Shown piece by piece: positions 8,094 through 16,563 of a DNA stretch of 64,000 bases. Each line of letters begins with the position of its first letter. Within the stretch, counting starts at the first letter, position 1. The notes beneath the pieces were generated by a model. That model was not told the origin of the DNA and searched no databases. It was given only the letters and a program-made list of their open reading frames with translations. The position numbers were made by a program, and so were the translations under genes. The stretch comes from Amycolatopsis lurida. Its GTDB lineage: Bacteria > Actinomycetota > Actinomycetes > Mycobacteriales > Pseudonocardiaceae. The stretch lies in contig NZ_FNTA01000004.1 of the NCBI RefSeq assembly GCF_900105055.1, positions 4,557,501 to 4,621,500 of the forward strand. The letters are read 5' to 3'.

Positions 8094-9074
8094 CTAGCGG
8101 ACGGTGTTCCGGGCTTTGCGGGGGGCCGCGTTCCGGCGATCGCCGCTGGTCGTACCCCGTGGGACGAGGGTCAGCAGGCTCGCCTCGGGAGGGCATGCGA
8201 AGCGCGCGGGGGCGTAGGGCGACGTGCCCAGACCGGCGGAGACGTGAAGCCACATCTGGGCGCCCCAGCGGGACGCGCCACGGGCGCGGGTGCGGTCGAG
8301 TTCGCAGTTGGTCACGAGCGCGCCGTAGCCGGGGACGCGGAGCTGCCCGCCGTGGGTGTGCCCGGCGAGGACGAGGTCGTAGCCGTCTCCGGCGAACTCG
8401 TCGAGGACGCGGGGCTCCGGGGAGTGCGTGACGCCGATGCGGACGGCGGCCGCCGTGTCCACCGGGCCGGCGATGTCGGCGTAGCGGTCGCGGCGGAGGT
8501 GGGCGTCGTCGACGCCGGCGGTGAACACGTACTGGTCGGCGACCTCGATGGTGCGCCGGACGTGGGTGAGGTCGTGCCAGCCGTGTTCGACGAAGGCCGC
8601 GCGGAGGTCGCGCCACGGCAGGTGCTCGCCGTGGATGCGCTTCTTCTTGCCCTTCGGCATGAGGTAGCGCGCGGGGTTCTTCGGTTTCGGCGCGTAGTAG
8701 TCGTTGCTGCCGAAGATGAACACGCCGGGGCGGTCGAGCAGGGGGCCGAGCGCGCGCAGCACGGACGGGACGGCCTGCCGATGTGACAGGTTGTCACCGG
8801 TGTTGACGACGAGGTCCGGTTCGAGTTCGTCGAGCGCCGCTACCCAGCGTTGCTTGCTCACGTGGCCGGGCAGCATGTGCAGGTCCGAGATGTGGAGGAT
8901 CGTGAAGGGCTTCGCCCCTGCCGCGAGGACCGGGAGCTCCGCGGTGCGAAGCGTCCACCGGCGCCTTTCGATACCGACCGCGTAACCGAGGGTCGCGGCT
9001 CCCAGGGCGACGGTTCCCACGGCCAAGCGCCGTACCGTCGCCCCCGAAGTGCTTTCGTTACTGAGCGTGCTCAC
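8094..9074 (-). CDS. calcineurin-like metallophosphoesterase (Rv3683-like)
   Basis: 326 residues from GTG at 9074; an ATG at 9119 is possible. An N-terminal hydrophobic stretch suggests membrane anchoring. Metal-binding motifs follow in order: ILHISDLHML (D-x-H), VVNTGDNL (GD), FIFGSNDYY (GN[HD]), and near the C-terminus LAGHTHGGQL (GHxH). These bind two metal ions for phosphoester hydrolysis. Position beside the ponA2-like gene matches Rv3683 in M. tuberculosis. The physiological substrate is not known. Confidence 0.88.
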   Translation of the reverse strand: MSTLSNESTSGATVRRLAVGTVALGAATLGYAVGIERRRWTLRTAELPVLAAGAKPFTILHISDLHMLPGHVSKQRWVAALDELEPDLVVNTGDNLSHRQAVPSVLRALGPLLDRPGVFIFGSNDYYAPKPKNPARYLMPKGKKKRIHGEHLPWRDLRAAFVEHGWHDLTHVRRTIEVADQYVFTAGVDDAHLRRDRYADIAGPVDTAAAVRIGVTHSPEPRVLDEFAGDGYDLVLAGHTHGGQLRVPGYGALVTNCELDRTRARGASRWGAQMWLHVSAGLGTSPYAPARFACPPEASLLTLVPRGTTSGDRRNAAPRKARNTVR

Positions 9075-9304
9075 AATGTCCAGTTTACGTGCTCTCCGGT
9101 GGTGATCGTTCGCCCCCATTCCGGCGATCTCGGTAAATCGCTGGAATGGCCTCTTTTCTTCACCTTCCGTGGTCGACGCGGAGTGTCGCGATGAACCGAC
9201 ATGATCCCGTCGACCGCCGTTCCCCGTTAGGCCGCCAGTCGCTCACTCAAAGTTAGATTCGTGTGACTCATCGTGATTTGCGCTGATAAACATGGCCGTG
9301 CCGC

Positions 9305-11473
9305 TCAGCGTCCGCCGCCCATGTACTTCGGGTCCGGCTGCGGCAGCGGCAGCGGCTCCTGGCCTTCGAGGATTTTCGACATCGCCCCGAACCAGGTCTG
9401 CGCCGGCGTCTTCCCGCCGAACATGTTTTCGCAGCCGCGGGTGGTCACGTTACCCGGCCCGAGGTAGCAGAGACCGCCGTTTCCACCCTTCGGACGGAAC
9501 ACCATCGCCGCGCCCGCGAGCTGCGGAGTGGCTCCGAGGTACGTCCCCGAGCCGTTGCTCTGGGTGGTCCCGGTCTTGCCCATCACCGGCCGGTTCCACT
9601 TGGCGCCGCTCGCGGCGCCGAACGACGTCCCGCCGGGCTGGCTGTCCCTGCTCATGCCGACCGCGAGGGTGTTGGCGAGTCCTTCGGGCACCACCTGCTC
9701 GCAGGCGGCTTCCTTGACGGACACCGGCTTTCCGTCCCGGTCGGTGACGCCGGCCAGCGGCGTCGGCGGGCACCAGACGCCACCGCTCATGATCGTGGCG
9801 CCGACGTTCGCCAGTTCCAGGCCGCTCAACGGGGCGGGGCCGAGGGTGAACGAAGCGTTTCCGGGCCACCCGGGCCTCGGGCCGAAGGCCTGAAGCTGGC
9901 TGGCGTTGGCGCCGGGGTTGTCGGACTTCGGGTCGACGGCACCGCCGCCGAGGTTGCTGGCCATGGTGTCGCGCATGCCGAGTTTGCGCGCCATCTCCAC
10001 GATCGGGCCGGTGCTGCCGACCCGCTCCTCCAATGCCACGAACGCGGTGTTCGGCGAGGTCGCCAGCGCCTGCTGCAGCGACATGGTCCCGCCCGCCGGG
10101 TTGTAGTCACCCGCGTTGCCGAGGCAGTACCAACGCGAGCGCAACGGCGGCCCGGTCGGGGCGCACTTGGGGCCACCACCGGCGAACACGTGGGAGGTGT
10201 AGAAGTCGGGCACCGGAAGGGGAGAGTTGATCCCGGCGACGCCTGCTTCCAACGCCGCCGCGGCGGTGAAGACCTTGTACGCCGACCCGGCGCCACCGGT
10301 GTTGTAGACGCCGGAAGGCAGCGCGAACGTCGTCTGTCCCTGGTCTTCGTGGAGCCCGTAGTCACGGTTCGCCGCCAGAGCCACGACTTCGTGCCGTTGC
10401 TTGCCCGGCTTCACCAGCGAAAGCGTGTTCGCGACGTTGTCCTGGGTCTTCTTGACCTGGGCTTCGGCCGACATCTTGGCTTCGTGGTTCGCTCGTTCGT
10501 CCAAAGTGGTCTTGATCTGGTAGCCGCCGGTGTAGAGGTCGTCCTTCGTCATCCCGGACTTGAGGAGATAGTCCTCGACGTACTGGCAGAAGAAACCGTT
10601 CTCCGGACCGGCGCCGGTGCAGTTCGACGCGGGCTTCTGCGGCCCGCCTTCGACGACGCCGAGCGGCTCGGCCTTGAAGCGTTCCGCGTCCACCTTCGCG
10701 AGCTTCTGGTTGTCGACCATGCGGTCCAGCACCAGGTTGCGGCGCTCGGTCGCCTTCGCGGGGTTCTTCCACGGGTCGTTGATGATCGGGTTGTTCACCA
10801 GACCGGCCAGGAGCGCCGCCTGCGGCACCGTGAGTTTCTCGACGGGCGTGTTGAAGTAGGCGGTCGCGGCCGCGCCGACGCCGTAGATCTCGCGCGAGAA
10901 CTCGACGACGTTCAGGTAGCCGGTCAGGATCTGCATCTTGTTCAGCTTGGTTTCCAGCTGGATCGCGATCCGGGCTTCCTTCAGCTTCCGGGCGACCGAC
11001 TGCTCCTGTGCGCGCTTCTGTCCCGGCTTGTCGTCCCGGTAGACGACGTTGATCAGGTAGTTCTTGACGTACTGCTGGGTCAGTGTCGAAGCGCCCTGCG
11101 TGTCCCCGCCGGTGCTGTTGCTGACCGCGGCGCGCAGCGTGCCCTTCCAGTCCACCCCGTTGTGCTCGTAGAAGCGCTTGTCCTCGACCGAGATCAGCGC
11201 CCACTTCATGGCGTCGTTGATCTGCGTCTCGCTCGTCGGGATGCGGAACTGCTTGTACAGCGTCGCGATCTGCTTGCCGGTGTTGTCGGTGATCGTCGTC
11301 ACCAACGGCGGCGGTATGTCCGCAAGGTCCGAAGATGTCTTGTCGACGGTCTCGCTCGCCTGGTTCGACAACACCCCCGCGGCGCCCGCCACCGGGAACA
11401 ACATCCCCGCGACCAGCACCCCAGCGAGCACACACAGGCCAATGAGCTTCAGCAGACCGTCCGTTTTGCGCAC
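9305..11473 (-). CDS. ponA2: class A penicillin-binding protein, PonA2-like
   Basis: 722 residues. An N-terminal membrane anchor (about residues 8-30) precedes a GT51 glycosyltransferase domain with SVEDKRFYEHNG and the QGASTLTQQYVKN block. The transpeptidase domain has SAYK (SxxK nucleophile), TSPNTAF (SxN) and GKTGTTQSN (KTG). It polymerises glycan strands and cross-links peptidoglycan outside the membrane. The start is GTG at 11473. It is divergent from whiB4, as ponA2 (Rv3682) is in M. tuberculosis, where it supports survival in stress. No PASTA domain follows the transpeptidase. Confidence 0.92.
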   Translation of the reverse strand: MRKTDGLLKLIGLCVLAGVLVAGMLFPVAGAAGVLSNQASETVDKTSSDLADIPPPLVTTITDNTGKQIATLYKQFRIPTSETQINDAMKWALISVEDKRFYEHNGVDWKGTLRAAVSNSTGGDTQGASTLTQQYVKNYLINVVYRDDKPGQKRAQEQSVARKLKEARIAIQLETKLNKMQILTGYLNVVEFSREIYGVGAAATAYFNTPVEKLTVPQAALLAGLVNNPIINDPWKNPAKATERRNLVLDRMVDNQKLAKVDAERFKAEPLGVVEGGPQKPASNCTGAGPENGFFCQYVEDYLLKSGMTKDDLYTGGYQIKTTLDERANHEAKMSAEAQVKKTQDNVANTLSLVKPGKQRHEVVALAANRDYGLHEDQGQTTFALPSGVYNTGGAGSAYKVFTAAAALEAGVAGINSPLPVPDFYTSHVFAGGGPKCAPTGPPLRSRWYCLGNAGDYNPAGGTMSLQQALATSPNTAFVALEERVGSTGPIVEMARKLGMRDTMASNLGGGAVDPKSDNPGANASQLQAFGPRPGWPGNASFTLGPAPLSGLELANVGATIMSGGVWCPPTPLAGVTDRDGKPVSVKEAACEQVVPEGLANTLAVGMSRDSQPGGTSFGAASGAKWNRPVMGKTGTTQSNGSGTYLGATPQLAGAAMVFRPKGGNGGLCYLGPGNVTTRGCENMFGGKTPAQTWFGAMSKILEGQEPLPLPQPDPKYMGGGR

Positions 11474-11823
11474 GCGGACCAGGGTACGCGGATCCCGTTA
11501 GCCCACCGTGACGTCACCTCGCTGTCAGTGCGGATTCGGTCACGAAATCGACCCCATGAGGTGACTTTCGGTAACGACAGGCATTCTAGGGCTTGGCGGG
11601 GGGAACCGAGGGCCCCTACAGTCCGTCAACGTCTCACGTATGAAAAAGCCGACAGACGGGTGAGTGCGAGCGGCAGTCGCATTCGACCGAACGGAGGCAC
11701 CGGCACCGGGGAGGTGTCGGCTCAACCGACGTGAGCACACAGGGAGACACGCTCATGGGGGCAGGAGCGCAGGCTTTTCGTCCCCCCGTGGTGTGTCGAA
11801 CACCAGGGTAGGGAGCTGGGGGT
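11474..11823. promoter_or_regulatory. ponA2/whiB4 divergent intergenic region
   Basis: 350 bases without a credible gene. On the plus strand TTGGCG (11593-11598) and TACAGT (11617-11622), spaced 18 bases, form a plausible sigma-A-type promoter for whiB4, leaving a leader of about 200 bases. GGGAGCTGGGGG precedes the whiB4 ATG as ribosome site. The promoter call is from hexamer resemblance only. Confidence 0.35.
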
Positions 11824-12141
11824 ATGGAAACCAACCAGTCGAGCTGGCGAGTCAATGCGTCGTGCCGCGACACCGATCCGGACGGTTTGTTCGTCCGGGG
11901 GGCGGAACAGAACCGGGCCAAGGCGGTCTGCCTCGGTTGCCCGGTCAGGACGGAATGCCTTGCCGAAGCGCTCGATGGCCGGATCAACTTCGGCATCTGG
12001 GGAGGTATGACCGAACGGGAACGGCGGGCGCTGCTGCGGCGGCGGCCGGACGTTTCCAGCTGGGCGGACCTGCTTGAAGCGGCGAAGCGCAGTTTCACCG
12101 GGATCGACGAAGAGGAAGACGTACGCGTCCGAGTCTCGTGA
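11824..12141 (+). CDS. whiB4: WhiB-family iron-sulfur regulator, WhiB4-like
   Basis: 105 residues. Four cysteines, Cys14, Cys36, Cys39 and Cys45, in the Wbl order C-x(n)-C-x2-C-x5-C ligate a 4Fe-4S cluster. GIWGGMTERERR is the Wbl signature turn that contacts the sigma factor, and a basic tail begins RRALLRRR. In M. tuberculosis WhiB4 (Rv3681c) is a redox sensor beside ponA2; the same divergent pairing is seen here. It probably responds to oxygen or oxidants. Confidence 0.93.
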   Translation: METNQSSWRVNASCRDTDPDGLFVRGAEQNRAKAVCLGCPVRTECLAEALDGRINFGIWGGMTERERRALLRRRPDVSSWADLLEAAKRSFTGIDEEEDVRVRVS

Positions 12142-12150
12142 CCATGGCTT

Positions 12151-12200
12151 CGTGAAAAGGCCCCTTCCCTGAGTCCAAGGTAGGGAAGGGGCCCTTCACG
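12151..12200. repeat. inverted repeat between whiB4 and the ATPase gene (terminator-like)
   Basis: Arms CGTGAAAAGGCCCCTTCCCT and its near-complement enclose an 11-base loop between two convergent genes, so it likely acts as a bidirectional terminator. The GTGAAGGGGCCCTT theme recurs at 23087-23145 and 32434-32476. Confidence 0.6.
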
Positions 12201-12205
12201 GAGAT

Positions 12206-13336
12206 TCAGGACTGGGTGGCCAGACGCGTGCCGATGTCGCGCAGGCCCTCGAGATCGTGCACGTCACTGGGGAGCGCGGGCACCCGCACCAGCGGGACCT
12301 CGGGATGCGCCCGCGTGAACCTGGCGAGCAGCCGCGTCTCTCGATCGGCCAGCGCGACCCGGTCCGCGTGCAGGCGAAGGACGGCTTCGGCCAGCGGAGC
12401 GCCGACCTCGCCCTTCGCCAGCTGCTCGGCGGCCGCGATGGCTTCGGCGCTGGACAACGGCGCCAGCACCGGGTGCGTCCGGTTCGCGACCAGCCCGGCC
12501 AGCGGCATGCTCTCCTCCGAGAGCCGCTCCACGAAGTAGGACGCTTCGCGCAGCGCGTCCGGCTCCGGCGCGGCCACCACGAGGAACGACGTCCCGCCGG
12601 ACCGCAGCAGCTCGGCGGTCTTGCGCGCGCGTTCGCGGAAGCCGCCGAACATGCTGTCGAAGGCTTGCATGAACGCCGAAGCGTCGGTCAGCAGCTGGCC
12701 GCCGATGATGGTCGAGACGGCCTTCGCGAACATCGAGAACCCGGCGTTGACGACCTTGCGCAGGCCCCAGCCGCCGGCCTTGGCCGGACCGGTGAGCAGG
12801 CGGATCATCCGGCCGTCGAGCGCGCTGGAAAGCCGCGTCGGCGCGTCGAGGAAGTCCAGCGCCGACCGGCTGGGCGGCGTGTCGACGATGATCAGATCCC
12901 ACTCGTCGGTGGCCGCGAGCTGCCCCAGCTTCTCCATCGCCATGTACTCCTGCGTTCCGGAGAACGACGTGGAAATGGTCTGGTAGAAGGGGTTCTGCAG
13001 CAGCTGCTCGGCGCGCTCCGGGCCGGCGTGCACGCGCACCATGTCGTCGAAGGTGCGGCGCATGTCGAGCATCATCGCCCAGAGCTCCCCCTTGGGCTCG
13101 AAGCCTTCGACCTGCACCTGCTTCGGGTGGTTGCCCAGTTCGCGCAGGCCGAGTGCCTGTGCCAGCCGCCGGGCCGGGTCGATGGTGAGCACCACCGTCT
13201 GCCGCCCGCGTTCGGCCGCGCGCAACGCCAGCGCCGCCGCGGTGGTCGTCTTGCCGACCCCGCCGGACCCGCAGCACACGATGACCCGGCTTTCCGGATC
13301 GTCGATCAGCCGGTCGACCTCGAGGACGTCCGACAT
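12206..13336 (-). CDS. ArsA/Get3-like ATPase (Rv3680-like)
   Basis: 376 residues. The P-loop GSGGVGKTTTAAALAL sits near residue 23 and the switch II-like DTPPSRSALDFLDAP near 150. It belongs to the ArsA/Get3 branch of SIMIBI NTPases. It overlaps the upstream partner gene by one base (TGATG), so the two are translationally coupled and probably form a heteromer. In M. tuberculosis Rv3679/Rv3680 have been linked to redox stress and beside whiB4. No tail-anchored-protein partner is visible here. Confidence 0.87.
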   Translation of the reverse strand: MSDVLEVDRLIDDPESRVIVCCGSGGVGKTTTAAALALRAAERGRQTVVLTIDPARRLAQALGLRELGNHPKQVQVEGFEPKGELWAMMLDMRRTFDDMVRVHAGPERAEQLLQNPFYQTISTSFSGTQEYMAMEKLGQLAATDEWDLIIVDTPPSRSALDFLDAPTRLSSALDGRMIRLLTGPAKAGGWGLRKVVNAGFSMFAKAVSTIIGGQLLTDASAFMQAFDSMFGGFRERARKTAELLRSGGTSFLVVAAPEPDALREASYFVERLSEESMPLAGLVANRTHPVLAPLSSAEAIAAAEQLAKGEVGAPLAEAVLRLHADRVALADRETRLLARFTRAHPEVPLVRVPALPSDVHDLEGLRDIGTRLATQS

Positions 13337-14340
13337 CAGCGCACCCCCTGCTCGGTCAGCGCTTCGGCGAGGTCGTAGAGCGCCGCGACGTCGACGCCGT
13401 CGGTCAGATCCGGCAGTTCGAGGCCCGGCAAGTCCGCTTCGGCGAGTTGCTCGCGGGCGCGCTGCTCGGCCGCGACCCGCACGGCGTGCTCGACGGTCTC
13501 CTCGACCAACGCGTCGAGGGTGCTGTCGGGCAGGTTCAGCCCGGCCGACGCGAGGCCGGCGCGGACGCGCGAGGCGTCGACGCGGCCGTCCGCGGCGGCG
13601 GTCACCGAACGGGCGGGCAGTCGCGGCGGGCGAACCCGGTTGACCAGCACCGCGCCGGGGCGCAGATCCGCGCCGTCGAGTTCGGCGACCGCTTCGACGG
13701 TCTCCCGCACCGGCATCTCTTCCAGCAGCGTCACCAGGTGGACCGCGGTCTCACCGGAGTGCAGCAGGCGCACGACCCCGTCGGCCTGGCCGCGGATCGG
13801 GCCGGTCTTGGCGAGATCGGTCAGCGCCTTGGTGACGTCGAGGAACTTCACGACCCGGCCGGTGGGCGGCGAGTCGACGACGACGGCGTCGTAGGTGTGG
13901 CGGCCGTCCGATTCAGTGCGGCCGACGCATTCCTTGATCTTCCCGGTGAGCAGGACGTCGCGCAGCCCCGGCGCGAGCGTGGTCGCGAACTCGATCGCGC
14001 CCATCCGCCGCAGCGTCCGCCCCGCGAAGCCGAGGTTGTAGAACATCTCGAAGTATTCGAGCAGCGCGGCCTCGACGTCGATGTGCAGGGCGCGCAGTTC
14101 GCCGCCGCCGGGAACGGCCGCGATGCGCTGCTCGGCGTACGGCAGCGGCTCGGTGTCGAAGAGCTGGGCGATGCCCTGGCGGCCTTCGACCTCGATCAGC
14201 AGCACCCGGCGCCCGCCTTTGGCGAGCGCGAGGCCGAGGGAGGCGGCGAGCGTGGTCTTGCCCGTCCCGCCCTTACCGGTGACGAAATGCAGCCTGGCTC
14301 TCGCGAGTTCGTCGGTCCAGCCGGCAAGGGATGTGCTCAC
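13336..14340 (-). CDS. ArsA/Get3-like ATPase (Rv3679-like)
   Basis: 334 residues from GTG at 14340, chosen because TTAGGG lies eight bases upstream; GTG at 14349 is also possible. FVTGKGGTGKTTLAASLGLAL is a full deviant Walker A with the signature lysine, and VVDSPPTGRVVKFLDV is the switch region. It is first of a two-gene operon with the ATPase above. Paired ArsA-like ATPases of this type are a conserved actinobacterial unit next to whiB4. The cargo or client is unknown. Confidence 0.87.
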   Translation of the reverse strand: MSTSLAGWTDELARARLHFVTGKGGTGKTTLAASLGLALAKGGRRVLLIEVEGRQGIAQLFDTEPLPYAEQRIAAVPGGGELRALHIDVEAALLEYFEMFYNLGFAGRTLRRMGAIEFATTLAPGLRDVLLTGKIKECVGRTESDGRHTYDAVVVDSPPTGRVVKFLDVTKALTDLAKTGPIRGQADGVVRLLHSGETAVHLVTLLEEMPVRETVEAVAELDGADLRPGAVLVNRVRPPRLPARSVTAAADGRVDASRVRAGLASAGLNLPDSTLDALVEETVEHAVRVAAEQRAREQLAEADLPGLELPDLTDGVDVAALYDLAEALTEQGVR

Positions 14341-14362
14341 CGGTCCCACCCTAATTGAGCGG

Positions 14363-14611
14363 TCAGCTCGCCAGCATCATGACGCCGAGCGCAGCGGCGA
14401 CCACTGCGACGACGCCCCAGGTCAGAGCGCCGGGCAGTACCGTGAGCATCACCACACCGAGCAGCAAGAGGACCACGAAGGCCACCGCGCCGGTGATCGC
14501 GACCGTCGACGAGCGGTCCGTGCGGTCCCGTGCCTTCGCCATCAGGACCAGCACCAGCGGCAGCCCGGCCGCGGCGAGCAGGACGGTCGCGACCACACGC
14601 CAGGTCTCCAT
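14363..14611 (-). CDS. small membrane protein
   Basis: 82 residues. Three hydrophobic segments (about residues 6-24, 36-57 and 60-80) are split by a short basic loop KARDRTDRSS. I do not recognise the family. It lies just upstream of the ATPase pair on the same strand and may belong to the same transcript. Start at ATG 14611. Confidence 0.6.
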   Translation of the reverse strand: METWRVVATVLLAAAGLPLVLVLMAKARDRTDRSSTVAITGAVAFVVLLLLGVVMLTVLPGALTWGVVAVVAAALGVMMLAS

Positions 14612-14633
14612 GCGGGTGACGGTAGCGCGGGGG

Positions 14634-14670
14634 CTCGTGAGTGATTTGGATCGTCCTTACCGCTCACGAG
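14634..14670. repeat. inverted repeat, family A degenerate copy
   Basis: Outer arms CTCGTGAG(T/C)G match the copies at 2709 and 20297, and the inner ATCGTCCTTACC matches the right arm. The left inner arm has diverged (TGATTTGG). It looks like a decaying member of family A. Confidence 0.6.
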
Positions 14671-14689
14671 ACTTGACCGGCGATGTCAC

Positions 14690-14790
14690 GTGATCCGGCG
14701 GACGACACGCGTGATCCGGGGGACGACACGCGTGACTGGATGGACGACACGACCGCGCCCGGGGCTCCGCCGCGTGTCGTCCGTCCAGTC
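14690..14790. repeat. 21-base tandem repeat with inverted tail
   Basis: Three head-to-tail 21-base units at 14690, 14711 and 14732 share GTGATCCGG then GGACGACACGC. An inverted piece at 14773-14790 (CGTGTCGTCCGTCCAGTC) pairs with the third unit. A second three-unit array of the same repeat lies at 32503-32565. No spacers or cas genes are present, so it is not CRISPR. Confidence 0.8.
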
Positions 14791-14860
14791 AAGCGACACC
14801 GCCGCTCGCGCACCGGCGGTAGGAACCTAAGCCACCCTTGGCGCTAACGGCCCCACTCAC

Positions 14861-15804
14861 TCACGAGCCGATGGGGGTCGCGGGCACGCAGGGGACCGGC
14901 TTCGCGTGCGCCGGGTCCAGCGCGTTGAGGACGTGCCCGGCCGCGTTGCGGTCGGCGGCGACGCCGGCGTGCTCGGCCAGGTCCAGCACGCAGCTGTCCT
15001 GCAGGACGATGTTCTTCACGTTCGGGCCCTTGCCCATGCCGCTCGTGTACGGGACGACGGCCTCGTCGTAGCGGTCATGATGTTCGTGTAGGTCACGCCC
15101 GGCTGGAAGACGCCGTTGCCCGACCGCAGTTTCGTGAGGAATTCCGAGCCGCGCAGGAACTGGCGGCACGAGCCGCAGGCGGGATCGAGGATGCCGTTGA
15201 ACCCGGGCGCGAGCCCCAGCGCGACGGCGAGCGCGTAGAGATGCGAGGCACCGAGCAAGGTCGTGCCGTCCCAGAGCGGGGTCAGGCTGACGTACTTGTC
15301 CACTTTGGACGCACCGCCGAGGAATTTCACGTAATAGGAAGGCATCAACGTGCCTTCGGAATGGCCGAGGAGGTCCACCTTGGACGCGCCGGTCGCGCCG
15401 AGCACCTTGTCGACGAACGCCGAAAGCTCCTTCGCGCTCTGCTCCATCGGCAGGAGGCCGCCGGGCTGGTAGATCGGCAGCGGCTTCCCCGGGACCCCGT
15501 AGGTCAGGGAGAAGACGCAGTAACCGTTGTTCTTGAGCAGCGGGGCGAACGTCTGCCAGTTCACCGTCTGGTTGGCGCTGAGGCCGTGGGTGAGCACCAC
15601 CGGATTCGGATGGGCCTCGCTCGGACGGCAGTCGAAGTCGTTCGCGCCGGGTGGCGGGCCGCCGGGATTCGCCGCCTGCGCGGGCAGCGCCGCGGCGAGG
15701 GTCCATGGAACGGGGAGTTCCTCGTCGGCGTTCGCCGGTGAAGCGCAGATCAGGGCAAGGGTCGCGGCCAGGAAGGTGGCGGCGAGGGACTTCGTCGTCC
15801 GCAT
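14861..15804 (-). pseudogene. secreted class-2/LipA-type lipase, frameshifted
   Basis: Read across one frameshift, the product is about 313 residues: a signal peptide (SLAATFLAATLALICASPANA), an oxyanion HGLSANQ, and the lipase box LGHSEGT. Up to about base 15075 the frame is intact (NIMT). The next residues, RYDEAVVPYTSGMGKG, are in another frame, and the C-terminus DLAEHAGVAAD with its His continues to the stop at 14861. Restoring one G near 15072-15074 (ACC CGC TAC) rejoins the frames. It is either a recent one-base deletion or an assembly error. A palindrome at 15817-15830 sits upstream. Confidence 0.85.
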
Positions 15805-15816
15805 GTCGGCGTCCTA

Positions 15817-15830
15817 TCTACTCCCGAGTA
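15817..15830. promoter_or_regulatory. palindromic operator-like box upstream of the lipase
   Basis: CTACTCCCGAGTAG is a perfect inverted repeat 13 bases upstream of the lipase ATG. It shares CGAGTAGGT with the box at 910-921 in front of the esterase. The position would let a bound repressor block transcription or translation. Confidence 0.45.
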
Positions 15831-15933
15831 GGTGTGAAGTGAACCACATCGACGGGAATTCGGCGAACGGGTCGCGAGAGGGTTTCGCGCATGTGTGTCG
15901 GGCGCGCTTGCCGGTTTGGCTACGCTCCCGGAC

Positions 15934-16095
15934 ATGAGCGCCACCAAGTGGGAGTACGCGACCGTCCCCCTGTTGATCCACGCCACCAAGCAGATCCTCG
16001 ACCAGTGGGGAGAGGACGGCTGGGAGCTCGTCACCGTGCTCCCGAACCCGACCGGCGAGCAGCACGTCGCCTACCTCAAACGAGCGAAGAACTGA
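15934..16095 (+). CDS. small DUF4177-like protein
   Basis: 53 residues starting MSATKWEYATVPLLIH, with a central QWGEDGWELVTVLP block typical of DUF4177. In M. tuberculosis a similar tiny gene (Rv3678A) precedes the RidA gene Rv3678c, as here with a 12-base gap. ATG 15934 is chosen because residues upstream of it lack similarity. The function is unknown; the tight spacing suggests co-translation with RidA. Confidence 0.75.
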   Translation: MSATKWEYATVPLLIHATKQILDQWGEDGWELVTVLPNPTGEQHVAYLKRAKN

Positions 16096-16107
16096 GGGAT
16101 TGAAGCC

Positions 16108-16563
16108 ATGACCTGGAGCGATCGACTCGCCGAGCTCGGTATCGAGCTGCCTGCCGTCGCCGCCCCGCTGGCGGCCTACGTGCCCGCCGTCCGCACGGGT
16201 TCGCACGTCTACACGGCCGGGCAGCTGCCCTTCGTCAAGGGTGAGCTCGAGGCGACCGGCAAGGTCGGCGCCGAGGTCAGCCCCGAAGAGGCGAAGCAGT
16301 ACGCGCGGACGTCGATCCTCAACGCCCTCGCCGCGGTCGACTCGGTCGTCGGCATCGACAACGTCGTGCGGGTGGTCAAGGTCGTCGGCTTCGTCGCGTC
16401 CGCGGAGGGCTTCACCGGTCAGCCCGCGGTGATCAACGGTGCGTCCGAGCTGCTCGGCGAGATCTTCGGCGAGGCGGGTATCCACGCCCGCTCGGCCGTC
16501 GGGGTCGCCGAGCTGCCGATCGGGGCGCCGGTCGAGATCGAACTGATCGTGGAGGTGAAGTGA
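16108..16563 (+). CDS. RidA/YjgF-family protein (Rv3678c-like)
   Basis: 151 residues of the long RidA subgroup. HVYTAGQLPFVKGEL is the N-terminal signature, and ARSAVGVAELPIGAPVEIELI is the C-terminal one, whose Arg salt-bridges the substrate carboxylate in active family members. RidA enzymes hydrolyse reactive enamines/imines made by PLP enzymes. It sits in a run 15934-18376 with a DUF4177 gene before and two unknown genes after; the stop overlaps the next ATG. Confidence 0.88.
   Translation: MTWSDRLAELGIELPAVAAPLAAYVPAVRTGSHVYTAGQLPFVKGELEATGKVGAEVSPEEAKQYARTSILNALAAVDSVVGIDNVVRVVKVVGFVASAEGFTGQPAVINGASELLGEIFGEAGIHARSAVGVAELPIGAPVEIELIVEVK

Noticed and set aside
10190..11734. 514-codon plus-strand open frame over ponA2
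   Set aside because: Antisense to a clear penicillin-binding protein with all motifs; Arg/Val-rich shadow.
14690..14790. Possible CRISPR array
   Set aside because: Units are directly adjacent without spacers, and no cas genes are near.
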